Of a stretch of DNA of 64,000 nucleotides, positions 8,190 through 16,851 are shown piece after piece. Source of the DNA: Labilibaculum antarcticum (GTDB taxonomy: Bacteria; Bacteroidota; Bacteroidia; Bacteroidales; Marinifilaceae); contig NZ_AP018042.1 in NCBI RefSeq assembly GCF_002356295.1, positions 2,016,361-2,080,360 of the forward strand, given 5' to 3'. Position 1 is the stretch's first letter; every line of letters starts with the position of its first letter. The translations under genes and the position numbers were made by a program. Under the pieces are notes generated by a model. The model saw only the letters and a list, made by a program, of their open reading frames with translations, did not search any database and had not been told where the DNA came from.

Positions 8190-9782
8190 TTAATCAACGG
8201 TAGTCATACTTCCCCACCAGTTATTTTTCGGATCGAAATCTTTCTTTAAAAATTCTTTTCGTTGCCTTTCCAATCCTGGCAATTTCTTCTGCTCAACACT
8301 CTTTAGATATTCTCGCTCTATCTCTTCCTTATAAATTGGATCTTTCTCAGGATATTTGGCCCCAACACCATCTAAATAATTGAATAGCTCGGTATGAAGT
8401 TCTTTTACTTTCTCCGTTTGCAAACTTGCCAAATCATTCTGTTCTTCCAAATCGCTATCCAAATTGTATAACTCTTCGTGATTATCTTCATAGTAATGAA
8501 TCAATTTCCAATTTCCTCTGCGAATCACCGACGATGGATCTCCACCCTGATTCCCGTAATGCGGATAATGCCAAATTAAAGCACGCTCCCCGCAAGTTTT
8601 CCCGTTTAGTAATGGAAGTAAGCTTATACCATCCGAATGCTCCTCAGGCCTTAGTTTTGCGCCAACCAAATCGAGTATGGTTGGATAAAAATCGGTGCCG
8701 GAAACCGGAACATCGCAAGTTTCGCCCCCTTTGGTCAAACCAGGAACTTTGATAAAATACGGCTCGCGAATTCCTCCTTCGAACTGATAGCCTTTTCCTC
8801 CCCGCAAAGGAAGATTCGAGGTTGAAAATGAGTCCCCTGCAGAAACACCTCCATTATCTGAAGTAAATATGACGATGGTATTCTCATCTAATCCCAGTTC
8901 TTTCAGCGAATTTAACACCAAGCCAACTGCATCATCCATTTGTTCTACCAATCCGGCATAAACCGGATTATCTTGAACCTGACGAATGGGTAAAAAATGA
9001 CCCATTTTATATCCAGATTCCCCAATCCCATTGGCTTCTGCTTTATCTCGGTATTTTCCCCATTTCTCCTGACTTGTTTCAATAGCACCATGAACTGCAT
9101 AAAACGACAAGTAGGCAAATACCGGTTGTCCTGATTTTTTTGGGTTGTTCTCGTTTAAAAAATTAACTGTTTCCTGAGCCAATCGCATCGACAGATTCTC
9201 TCCATCTTTTCCATCGGTAAGCTTTGGGTTTTGATAGGGTGAAAAATAACCGCCTCTTGGACCGCCTGCATCCCATCCACCTTTATTGATATCAAAACCA
9301 TGATCTTCGGGCCATGAACCTTTCTCTCCCAAATGCCATTTTCCGGCGAAAAAGGTTTTATAGCCTTCCTCTTTTAAGGCTTCGGGCAAAGTAACATATT
9401 CCAAAGGCAACTTGTGGCGGTATTCGGCAGGCAGTAATTTGCTATGTCTGCCATGATCCCGCCATTTTTCTCCACTTGGAGCTCCAATCCAGTCGGTAAT
9501 ACCATGGCGTGCCGGAAATTTACCCGACATGATACTTGCACGCGATGGACTGCAAACCTGACATGCCGCATATCCATTTGAGAAAACCATTCCTTCTTTG
9601 GCGATTCCATCAATATTAGGAGTCTCATAAAACTTACTTCCCATGCAACTCATATCGTGATAACCAAAATCATCTGCCAATATGAATAAAACATTCGGCT
9701 TTTCCTGAACAGGTTCTTTTGCCATTTTGCAGCTTACAAGAAGTAAGCAAGCAACTAGTATTCCTATTTTGTTCTTCCACAT
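8190..9782 (-). CDS. sulfatase lipoprotein (S1-type, formylglycine-dependent)
   Basis: Sulfate-ester hydrolase of 530 residues. The N-terminus is a lipoprotein signal (LLVSC, Cys18). The alkaline-phosphatase-fold N-terminus reads NVLFILADDFGYHDM (metal-binding Asp pair). The activation site is C77-S-P-S-R, the CxPSR motif whose Cys is converted to formylglycine by a maturation enzyme not in this window. Downstream are GKWHLG, YFSPY, FTSDNGGVSAGDS and LPLRGGKGYQFEGGIREP, all standard sulfatase blocks. It stands alone, about 23 kb from the nearest polysaccharide locus here. It should act in the periplasm or at the surface; its substrate cannot be read from sequence. Confidence 0.94.
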   Translation of the reverse strand: MWKNKIGILVACLLLVSCKMAKEPVQEKPNVLFILADDFGYHDMSCMGSKFYETPNIDGIAKEGMVFSNGYAACQVCSPSRASIMSGKFPARHGITDWIGAPSGEKWRDHGRHSKLLPAEYRHKLPLEYVTLPEALKEEGYKTFFAGKWHLGEKGSWPEDHGFDINKGGWDAGGPRGGYFSPYQNPKLTDGKDGENLSMRLAQETVNFLNENNPKKSGQPVFAYLSFYAVHGAIETSQEKWGKYRDKAEANGIGESGYKMGHFLPIRQVQDNPVYAGLVEQMDDAVGLVLNSLKELGLDENTIVIFTSDNGGVSAGDSFSTSNLPLRGGKGYQFEGGIREPYFIKVPGLTKGGETCDVPVSGTDFYPTILDLVGAKLRPEEHSDGISLLPLLNGKTCGERALIWHYPHYGNQGGDPSSVIRRGNWKLIHYYEDNHEELYNLDSDLEEQNDLASLQTEKVKELHTELFNYLDGVGAKYPEKDPIYKEEIEREYLKSVEQKKLPGLERQRKEFLKKDFDPKNNWWGSMTTVD

Positions 9783-9949
9783 ATTCGAAAAATTTACTTT
9801 CTGAATCCATTTTGAGTAAGCACTTTTTCATGTACTTCAAAAGGATATCTAAAAATATTACTTTCTATTGATAATCAGGAGGGTTATTTTGTCATAAATA
9901 GGGTGCGTAAAGTTCAATTTTCACCTTTCAGAAACAAATTGGCATAAAA

Positions 9950-9971
9950 AAAGACGCTAATCAGCGTCTTT
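9950..9971 (-). terminator. dusB terminator
   Basis: AAAGACGCT-AATC-AGCGTCTTT, perfect 9-bp arms directly behind the dusB stop, giving a T-run on the minus strand. The arms share AAAGACGCT with the terminator at 8141. Confidence 0.75.
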
Positions 9972-9974
9972 CAA

Positions 9975-10997
9975 TTAATCATTGTCTATATGGAGATTGC
10001 CCCATTCCATAGCTATTCTATCTAATATTGGCATTAAATCGGCATAATGATTGGCTCTAAGCATTTCAATTCTGGTGTGCTTAAAATTCACCAACCCTTT
10101 AAACATACCTGCCATATGTCTTCTCATGTGCAAAATTCCACGTGGCTCATCAATCCACAGAATAGCTGCGTCAATTTGCTCTTTTAACATCTCAACTTGC
10201 TGTGCAACGGTCGCCGGCGGTAACAACTCTCCTGTGGTTAAGTAGTGTTTTACATCTCTAAAAATCCAGGGTTTTCCAACTGCTGCACGACCAATCATGA
10301 TTGCATCAACTCCATACCTATCGAAAGCTTCCTTTGCTTTTACAGGATTTGTGATATCCCCGTTACCAATAATCGGAATGTGCATGCGCTGATTATTTTT
10401 GACTTCTCCAATCAAGGTCCAATCGGCTTCGCCTTTGTACATCTGGCATCGTGTTCGCCCATGAATGGTTAATCCTTGAATTCCTACATCCTGCAGTTGT
10501 TCTGCCAACTCAACAATTATTTTTGAATCTTCATCCCAGCCCAAACGGGTTTTTACCGTTACCGGGATATTCACTGCCTTAACAACAGCTTCGGTAATCT
10601 TGAGCATTTGCGGTACATTTCTCATCATTCCAGAACCCGCTCCTTTAGTGGCCACCTTACGAACCGGACAACCAAAGTTTAAATCTATGAATTCAGGATT
10701 AGCTGCCTCAACAATTTTAGCAGCCTCAGCCATTGGATCAACTTCCTTTCCATAAATTTGAATGGCAACAGGACGTTCCTCGTCTAATATGGTCAACTTT
10801 TTCATTGTCCTATTAACCGATCGCACCAATGCATCAGCCGAAATAAATTCGGTAAACATCAAATCCGCTCCATAGCGCTTGCACAAAACTCTAAATGGCG
10901 GATTGGTAACATCCTCCATTGGCGCCAACAATACCGGCCGTTCTCCTAAATCCAGATTTCCTATCTTCACTTTCTTTCTTTTTTTATCAGATTGCAA
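9975..10997 (-). CDS. dusB: tRNA-dihydrouridine synthase B
   Basis: FMN-dependent enzyme reducing uridine to dihydrouridine in the tRNA D-loop. The TIM-barrel blocks are all present: LAPMEDVTNPPFRVLC (FMN binding), MFTEFISADAL, QIYGKEVDPMAEAA, FIDLNFGCPVRKVATKGAGSG (catalytic Cys in GCPV), VTVKTRLGWDEDS, GLTIHGRTRCQMYKGEADW, PIIGNGDITNPVKA and AIMIGRAAVGKPWIF. Length 340 is usual. The ATG at 10997 is followed by a Lys/Arg-rich N-terminus. Own terminator downstream. DusB is preferred over other Dus subfamilies from the overall pattern. Confidence 0.94.
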   Translation of the reverse strand: MQSDKKRKKVKIGNLDLGERPVLLAPMEDVTNPPFRVLCKRYGADLMFTEFISADALVRSVNRTMKKLTILDEERPVAIQIYGKEVDPMAEAAKIVEAANPEFIDLNFGCPVRKVATKGAGSGMMRNVPQMLKITEAVVKAVNIPVTVKTRLGWDEDSKIIVELAEQLQDVGIQGLTIHGRTRCQMYKGEADWTLIGEVKNNQRMHIPIIGNGDITNPVKAKEAFDRYGVDAIMIGRAAVGKPWIFRDVKHYLTTGELLPPATVAQQVEMLKEQIDAAILWIDEPRGILHMRRHMAGMFKGLVNFKHTRIEMLRANHYADLMPILDRIAMEWGNLHIDND

Positions 10998-11132
10998 AGA
11001 TAATAGAAAGTCTTAATAGTTTTGAAAAGTAAAAAGTCGAAAAGCCAAATAGTTTCACATACAGCAAAAAGCTTAAATAATGAATTCTTAAAATGCAATC
11101 TGTTGGCTCTTTCCCTATTTGTAAGCAATCCT

Positions 11133-11210
11133 TAACACTTGATACTTCATCCTTTACACTTGTTCCTTTAAACTTGACACTTTGTACTTGATCCTTTATA
11201 CTTGAATCTT
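11133..11210. repeat. degenerate ACTTG/CTTTA tandem repeat
   Basis: Five imperfect units of about 14-17 bp built on (T)ACACTTGATCCTTTA, just upstream of the CPBP protease gene. A related tract (in minus-strand sense TTTGTACCTTT ... CCTTTAAACTTGA) lies at about 4968-5006. Low-complexity intergenic repeat; no function seen. Confidence 0.5.
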
Positions 11211-11255
11211 AATACTATTTACTATTTTTGTTCTTCAAATAAAAACAAAAGGTAT

Positions 11256-12182
11256 ATGCTAAAAGGATCGTTGAGTCATTACTCCCCACTATCACAATTA
11301 ATGATGAGTTTACTTGTTGTGGTTGGTTCTTTTATGTTGTGCATGTTTGCCGGCAGTGTTTTAGCTTATCTTATTTTTGATGTTAATATCTTCACCGACG
11401 CAACAAGTCTGGATATAAATGGAGATTCAGTAAACCTTTCTGTTCTAAAATTTTATCAAGTCATCTACTCTACCGGAATGTTTATCATTCCACCTTTTAT
11501 TATCGCCTATTTTGTGCATAATAAAATTTTAAGCTATCTGTTTTTAGACAAAAAATCTTCTGCTTCGCAATACATATTTGCAATTCTTATCATTGTTGTT
11601 GCCTTACCGGCGATTAATCTGCTTGCTGATATCAACTCTCATTTGCAACTGCCTGAATTTCTTTCGGGAGTAGAAGAATGGATGAGAAACAGCGAAGATC
11701 AGGCCGAAATCATCACAAAGAAATTTTTGGTGATGGAAACACCTTTCGATCTACTGGTGAATTTGATTCTGATTGCTGTGATTCCTGCATTGGGAGAAGA
11801 ACTTTTGTTTCGGGGAGTTATTCAGCGCATCTTCTCGAACATGACAAAAAATGTGCATTGGGGAATCATTATCACCGCCTTTCTTTTTGCAGCTCTTCAC
11901 ATGCAATTTTTTGGTCTTTTGCCAAGAATGGCAATGGGTATTCTTTTTGGATATTTACTCGTTTGGACAAAAAGCTTGTGGGTTCCAATTTTAGCGCATT
12001 TGATTAATAACGGAATGGCAGTTTGCATGTCCTATTTCATCTATAAAGGCAAGTTGCCCGAAGACATTGAAAATTTTGGTGGTGATAATACAAGCGTATG
12101 GATTAGTGGATTTATCTCAATGATACTTCTTTCAATTCTGCTATTCAGCCTTTACGGATCGCGAGAAAGGCAAAATGAGTGA
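11256..12182 (+). CDS. CPBP-family intramembrane metalloprotease
   Basis: Polytopic membrane protein with the CPBP/Abi motifs: ALGEELLFRGVIQRIF (EExxxR), the downstream FxxxH motif as FLFAALHMQF, and ILAHLINN near the C-terminus (HxxxN). These residues bind the active-site metal in the Rce1-like family. About eight hydrophobic helices over 308 residues. The ATG at 11256 (MLKGSLSHYSPLSQLMMS) was preferred over one at 11202 because the extra 18 residues look like untranslated leader. The substrate is unknown. The last 42 bases overlap the end of the convergent gene downstream. Confidence 0.87.
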   Translation: MLKGSLSHYSPLSQLMMSLLVVVGSFMLCMFAGSVLAYLIFDVNIFTDATSLDINGDSVNLSVLKFYQVIYSTGMFIIPPFIIAYFVHNKILSYLFLDKKSSASQYIFAILIIVVALPAINLLADINSHLQLPEFLSGVEEWMRNSEDQAEIITKKFLVMETPFDLLVNLILIAVIPALGEELLFRGVIQRIFSNMTKNVHWGIIITAFLFAALHMQFFGLLPRMAMGILFGYLLVWTKSLWVPILAHLINNGMAVCMSYFIYKGKLPEDIENFGGDNTSVWISGFISMILLSILLFSLYGSRERQNE

Positions 12183-12905
12183 GTCTTCTTCAGCTTGTTT
12201 TACTTGCTCTAACTTCTCCTTTTCACCCTTGCGCCAAACGTAAACAATTCCATAATCCGAAGCTTTCCCTCTTTTCTCCTCATCCGACAAATCGGCAAAT
12301 TTTGCCTCTACTTCGTTCCAAAGGGTAAGAATTAAACTATCTGCCTCAGCACGATACTCAGCCACCTTTTCCGAAAATCGATGTGTATTGTTTTGCAATA
12401 TTTTCTGATCGTTAAATGCCTCCTTAAAATTCTCACAATTCACCCTTACCAAAGCAATCGAAGGACTGTAAATTGGATTCCCTCCCGTTCTCATTCGCTC
12501 CTGTTCTCCTTTCATCAATTTCTCTCCCCACTCAATAACTTTTGCATCCTGCAATAAGGACGGTGCCGCTTTCGAGCTGGTTTTCAATCCATAAAATTCC
12601 CGGATTTCAGGTTTCATTTCACCTCTTATTATTGTGAAATTTAGCACCTGAATAAAGTGAGAGACATACAAACGCGCCTTACGCAACTTCTCATTGTACT
12701 GTTTGCTTTTGATGGATTGCTGACTAAGTGCCTGACGATGATTACGAATTGCCAATTCGTAATGAGGTAAAAATGTCTCTACTTTCTGCAAAAGAACAAA
12801 TGAAAATGCCAATTTAAAACGATTTGTTCTGTAGCTAATATCAAGAGCCGATTTTAAAGCACGAACGCGTGCTAAATCCGTATTTGGAAGTCTTCTGTAT
12901 GGCAT
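12141..12905 (-). CDS. conserved hypothetical, all-helical protein
   Basis: 254 residues, no signal peptide or membrane segment, rich in charged residues and predicted mostly helical. The N-terminus (MPYRRLPNTDLARVRALKSAL) and segments such as LLQKVETFLPHYELAIRN, ARLYVSHFIQVLNFTIIRGE and VRVNCENFKEAFNDQKILQN resemble a conserved Bacteroidota family of cytoplasmic proteins without a name that I can recall. Its 3' end overlaps the CPBP protease gene by 42 bp. No function is proposed. Confidence 0.75.
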   Translation of the reverse strand: MPYRRLPNTDLARVRALKSALDISYRTNRFKLAFSFVLLQKVETFLPHYELAIRNHRQALSQQSIKSKQYNEKLRKARLYVSHFIQVLNFTIIRGEMKPEIREFYGLKTSSKAAPSLLQDAKVIEWGEKLMKGEQERMRTGGNPIYSPSIALVRVNCENFKEAFNDQKILQNNTHRFSEKVAEYRAEADSLILTLWNEVEAKFADLSDEEKRGKASDYGIVYVWRKGEKEKLEQVKQAEEDSLILPFSRSVKAE

Positions 12906-13125
12906 CTAATCTATATATAACAAATAATGTAGCTGTGGTTAATGCGAAGATACAAAAAATAAGAAATCGAAAAACGGCATTCGCACATTGGAGAAGTTGT
13001 TTTTTACCAAATCCTATTTAACTGATACCAACGTTCATTTATAGAGGAGCTACTTTCCTCAAATAATTTGACATATGTAAATTAATACTATCTTCCTAAT
13101 CGTTTATTATACTAAACACAAACTC

Positions 13126-13929
13126 ATAAAAACCCCACTTACATTTCTACTAGTATTGCTTAGTGTTCAATTTTCATTTTCGCAAAGAGATACGATTGTA
13201 TATTACAAAAAGCACTCCCCAATTGCGGCATCGGAAGCAGCCGATCAACAAATCGTAATTCAACAAAAAAACAAGAAATCATCTGTTATGATGTCTTGTT
13301 CGTGGAATGATAATAAATGGAAAGTAGATAAAACGGAAATCATTAAGTTGAAAAAAGACGGTCGCTATAAAATAAGTAACAGCACCTCTCATTACGAATG
13401 GTCTTATAAAAAAATAAAAGATGGTTATGAGGTACAGGAATTTAACCACGAAGGCAAACTAATACACAAAGGTTTAAGCCGCAGCATGTTTCCACTGCAT
13501 CGGGTTGGACAATGGCAAAATTTGCATGATGATAAAGTTGTTGGCATTAGCGTTTACAAGGAAGAAACAATGACAAAATCATACATTATTGCTGATGACA
13601 AACACTTACCAACCAACACCTATGCGAATGCCGACAGTCTGGCGATTTACAAAGATGGCGAGGAAGGATATTCGAAAGATCTTGCCAGAAGTCTTGAGTA
13701 TCCCCGAATAAGTCAGGAAAATGGAATAACCGGCCGTGTTTTGGTTTTATTTGCCGTTGATGAGAATGGATCTCCATCTGAAATTCAGATTCTGAAAGGT
13801 GAAGATCAATACCTTAATCTAGCTGCTGCAACTGCAGTTAAAAGCTGTAAAGACTGGACTCCTGCCTTTAAGGCTGGCAAACCTGTGAAAGTTTACTCAA
13901 TTGTTCCGGTTAATTTTAATTTACGCTAA
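13126..13929 (+). CDS. TonB C-terminal-domain (energy transducer) protein, ATA start proposed
   Basis: The C-terminal 85 residues form a TonB_C domain: GYSKDLARSLEYPRIS, ENGITGRVLVLFAVDENGSPSEIQILKG, LNLAAATAVKSCKDWTPAFKAGKPVKVYSIVPVNFN. The part between residues 35 and 170 is a Bacteroidota-type region with no recognised domain. The start is unusual: the first conventional start (TTG at 13156) would leave only LSVQFSFSQ, the end of a signal peptide. In-frame ATA at 13126 gives KTPLTFLLVLLSVQFSFSQ, a complete one, and there is no ATG, GTG or TTG between the stop at 13078 and 13156. The start may therefore be ATA, or the original ATG may be mutated. Confidence 0.75.
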   Translation: MKTPLTFLLVLLSVQFSFSQRDTIVYYKKHSPIAASEAADQQIVIQQKNKKSSVMMSCSWNDNKWKVDKTEIIKLKKDGRYKISNSTSHYEWSYKKIKDGYEVQEFNHEGKLIHKGLSRSMFPLHRVGQWQNLHDDKVVGISVYKEETMTKSYIIADDKHLPTNTYANADSLAIYKDGEEGYSKDLARSLEYPRISQENGITGRVLVLFAVDENGSPSEIQILKGEDQYLNLAAATAVKSCKDWTPAFKAGKPVKVYSIVPVNFNLR

Positions 13930-14444
13930 GCTGTCAAATTCCAGAGCTACATAAAACACGCAAGCCAGCCTTGATCTGAAATCAGGGCTTATGGAGTAAA
14001 AGGATTTTTAATCCGCAAAAGAGGTCCTTATCTACTACTGACTTGAAACTTAAATAGATCTGTTTTTTTTTTGCAAGGAAGCTCAGCTAATAGAATTAAA
14101 CGGGACTCATTTCTCTGGAAATGTGCCTAAAATCATTTTTTCGGAGCGTATTTTTTTGTTTTCCCCTACTCCTTGTGTAGACTTATTCTACACAACGGTC
14201 CACAATGCTCCACAAAAAGAAGTCCTTTTTTTCTTGCGAATAGTTTCACTCCGCTAGCCACATGATTTATTAAGCCCTCTTTTACAGCGATTTACATTAC
14301 CTGTGATTAAATTCACATGCCTAATAAAGTCGATTGGTATCCTATTTGCAAGAATAACTAAAGTTAATTTTAAAACAATATTTTGCAGCCGAGGTAAATA
14401 AGCTGCAATCTAATTTTGAAACTTTATAATTTAATTTTTTTGAT
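13930..14444. other. intergenic region with one hairpin
   Basis: No coding potential seen. It holds a perfect hairpin TTGTGTAGA-CTTAT-TCTACACAA at 14173-14195 without a T-run, so it is not an obvious terminator. The promoter of the lipoprotein gene at 14445 should also lie here but was not recognised. Confidence 0.5.
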
Positions 14445-15563
14445 ATGAAACGAAACATTGTTGCCGTTGGCGTATTGTTATTTTTTTCTGCTGTTCTTTT
14501 TAGCTGTTCAGAAAGTTCAGACAATAATCCAGAGAAAGATCTTTCTTTAGAACAATCGTTGAAAGAGAAGACCGCAAGTTTAAGTACTGCTGTGAATGAA
14601 ATTACAAGTTCTAAAGGATTTGAGATCGTTACTATGAACGATCCAACTACCAAAACTGGTGTTGAAGGAGAAGACGATACTCGATTCTCAGCCAGTATCA
14701 CTCTTGATGATGTAAAAGGTGTTTATGAATACAGTCCTGCTATACCTGCTGCAACTACCGAAACAAAAGTGGGCTACTGGATGATGAATATGTTTTCAAA
14801 AACAGGAGAAAGCGAAGAATTCATTGTTAAATTGCCTAAAGAAAAAGCCGGTAATCCTTGGAAATTGTACATGACTGAAGATACTGACAGCACATTGGTA
14901 AATGATTTTGTAATTACTACAACCGAGTACAACTACTCTTTCTCTATGGATGAAGATTTCCAGTTTAACAACTTGGTAAATTCAGCCATTACTGTTGAAG
15001 GTGAAGATGCTGGAGAACTATACATGAATTGGAATATTACTGCAAACCAGAATTTCAATTACGAATCGAAGTTTTCATTTCCCGATGATTATTCTGTTGG
15101 TGTTGAGTTTAAAATGGGCGATAACATTCAGTATGCTTACAACCTAAAAAATGGTGAAGATGTTCTTTTTAAAGAAGAGATGGAATTCGCTAAAGGCGAT
15201 AGTGTAAATCAAGCTTCTTACGAATATAAATTGGCTGTTGGAGTTATCGAGATTGTTAAGAATTCAAATAGTGATTCTTATGTGGTGTACCGCGATGGTA
15301 CAATGGAAGAAGGTGCTGTTATTGAGGTAATCAATAATAACGGATCTTCTACCGAAGCTGATTTTGCATTTTGTAGAAAAGGACTCGATTTAAAAATCAC
15401 TTTTGCTGATGAATCTGTAGTTGTTCTTTCGGAACTATTAGGACAAGATACTCTTGACAAAATGGCCGAAATATTCAGCTCGATGTACGACATGTATTTT
15501 GTAAATCATGTAGTTAATAAAGTTGCTCACGAAGCACATTACATGAATCAGGCAGGAAGCTAA
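14445..15563 (+). CDS. hypothetical lipoprotein
   Basis: 372 residues with a lipoprotein signal (VLLFFSAVLFSC, acylated Cys at 21) followed by an acidic Ser/Asn linker (SESSDNNPEKD). The mature part is rich in beta-prone segments (FSASITLDDVKGVYEYSP, LYMNWNITANQNFNYESKFSF) and is markedly acidic. No family is recognised. A hairpin terminator follows 20 bp after the stop. Confidence 0.72.
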   Translation: MKRNIVAVGVLLFFSAVLFSCSESSDNNPEKDLSLEQSLKEKTASLSTAVNEITSSKGFEIVTMNDPTTKTGVEGEDDTRFSASITLDDVKGVYEYSPAIPAATTETKVGYWMMNMFSKTGESEEFIVKLPKEKAGNPWKLYMTEDTDSTLVNDFVITTTEYNYSFSMDEDFQFNNLVNSAITVEGEDAGELYMNWNITANQNFNYESKFSFPDDYSVGVEFKMGDNIQYAYNLKNGEDVLFKEEMEFAKGDSVNQASYEYKLAVGVIEIVKNSNSDSYVVYRDGTMEEGAVIEVINNNGSSTEADFAFCRKGLDLKITFADESVVVLSELLGQDTLDKMAEIFSSMYDMYFVNHVVNKVAHEAHYMNQAGS

Positions 15564-15584
15564 TATCTGTTTAAACAATATTTG

Positions 15585-15612
15585 AATCCGGTCTAACGAC
15601 CGGATTTTTTTG
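15585..15612 (+). terminator. rho-independent terminator of lipoprotein gene
   Basis: AATCCGGTC-TAAC-GACCGGATT with perfect 9-bp arms followed by a T-run. Confidence 0.9.
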
Positions 15613-15636
15613 TCTCAACTCAATAAATTTTCAAAT

Positions 15637-16053
15637 ATGATGTTTAGATTGTCTATACTAATTTTCTTCACCCTATTACAATTCAATTTGCAGGCTCAAA
15701 AAAAGCAAGCAAGCATCGAAAAAGGGAAAGCCAGCTTCTATGCCGATAGGTTTGAAGGAAAACAAACTGCAAGTGGTGAAATATATCATCACAGAAACTT
15801 AACCGCATCGCATAAGAGCCTTCCTTTTGGCACTTGGGTTAAAGTGGTTAATCTGGACAATAAGAAGTCTGTAATCGTTCGTATTAATGATCGTGGGCCA
15901 TTTACCAGGGGGCGAATCATCGATCTTTCAAAATCGGCAGCAAAAAAAATTGGCAATCTTAATAAAGGAGTATTTTCTGTTTCTGTTAAAGTTTATAAAA
16001 AAGACAAAAAAACCACTCGCAAAATGAGAAGAAAAAAAGAGCGTCACCCTTAG
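15637..16053 (+). CDS. RlpA-like septal ring/cell-wall protein (double-psi beta-barrel)
   Basis: Secreted 138-residue protein with signal peptide ([21 protein letters not shown]) and one RlpA-like double-psi beta-barrel: [70 protein letters not shown]. RlpA proteins with an active barrel are lytic transglycosylases acting on peptidoglycan; the conserved Asp-Arg-Gly (NDRGPF) is present. There is no SPOR domain, and the C-terminus is a basic Lys/Arg tail. ATG at 15637 or 15640 (MMF); a TTG at 15610 lies inside the upstream terminator. The stop codon lies within the hairpin that terminates the sdh operon on the other strand. Confidence 0.85.
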   Translation: MMFRLSILIFFTLLQFNLQAQKKQASIEKGKASFYADRFEGKQTASGEIYHHRNLTASHKSLPFGTWVKVVNLDNKKSVIVRINDRGPFTRGRIIDLSKSAAKKIGNLNKGVFSVSVKVYKKDKKTTRKMRRKKERHP

Positions 16054-16062
16054 GTAACGCTC
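16031..16062 (-). terminator. sdhCAB terminator, embedded in the end of the RlpA-like gene
   Basis: Arms GAGCGTCACC (16039-16048) and GGTAACGCTC (16053-16062), one mismatch, 4-nt loop. On the minus strand the hairpin is followed by a T-run (the A-run at 16032-16038), so it serves the sdh operon; on the plus strand there is no T-run. Confidence 0.75.
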
Positions 16063-16086
16063 TCTATATTTGGATTACAGTCTAAA

Positions 16087-16848
16087 TTAATCCTTAATTT
16101 TTGCTACTAAGAACTCACGGTTCAAACGAGCAATGTTTCCAATAGAAATTCCCTTAGGACATTCTACTTCACAAGCTCCGGTATTGGTACAGTTACCAAA
16201 TCCCATTTCGTCCATTTTTGCAACCATGCTTTTTGCACGACGAGCAGCTTCAACTTTCCCTTGAGGAAGTTTTGCAAGGTGAGACACCTTAGCTGAAACG
16301 AACAACATTGCCGATGAGTTTTTACAAGTTGCAACACAAGCACCACAACCAATACAAGCTGCAGCATCCATTGCTTCCTCAGCATCATCCTGAGAAATTA
16401 GGATTGCATTACCATCAGGTACACCACCAGTGTTTACCGAGATGTATCCACCTGCCTGAAGAATTTTCTCAAATGCAGTACGATCTACAATTAAATCTTT
16501 GATTACTGGAAATGCTCCAGCTCTCCAAGGCTCAATAGTAATAGTTTCTCCTTCGGAGAACATACGCATGTGCAACTGACAAGTAGTGATATCATCATCT
16601 GGTCCATGAGCACGTCCGTTGATGAACAAGCTACACATTCCACAGATACCTTCTCTACAGTCATGATCGAATGCAATTGGTTCTGTACCTCCGTTAATCA
16701 ACTCCTCATTCAAGATGTCAAGCATCTCTAAAAATGAAGTTCCTGTTGATATATTATTGATTTTGTAAGTCTCGAACTTACCTTGGGCTTTAGCGTTCTT
16801 CTGACGCCAAACCTTTATCGTTAGTTCCTTTAAAATTTTATCTGCCAT
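16087..16848 (-). CDS. sdhB: succinate dehydrogenase/fumarate reductase iron-sulfur subunit
   Basis: Electron-transfer subunit of complex II, membrane-peripheral on the cytoplasmic side. It carries the [2Fe-2S] site ([21 protein letters not shown], then TCQLH), the [4Fe-4S] site [13 protein letters not shown] and the [3Fe-4S]/second site as [16 protein letters not shown]. The 253-residue length is typical of the Bacteroidota menaquinone-linked enzyme. It is last in sdhCAB, 3 bp behind sdhA, and is followed by a terminator. The reaction direction (succinate oxidation or fumarate reduction) cannot be told from sequence. Confidence 0.97.
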   Translation of the reverse strand: MADKILKELTIKVWRQKNAKAQGKFETYKINNISTGTSFLEMLDILNEELINGGTEPIAFDHDCREGICGMCSLFINGRAHGPDDDITTCQLHMRMFSEGETITIEPWRAGAFPVIKDLIVDRTAFEKILQAGGYISVNTGGVPDGNAILISQDDAEEAMDAAACIGCGACVATCKNSSAMLFVSAKVSHLAKLPQGKVEAARRAKSMVAKMDEMGFGNCTNTGACEVECPKGISIGNIARLNREFLVAKIKD

Positions 16849-16851
16849 AGC

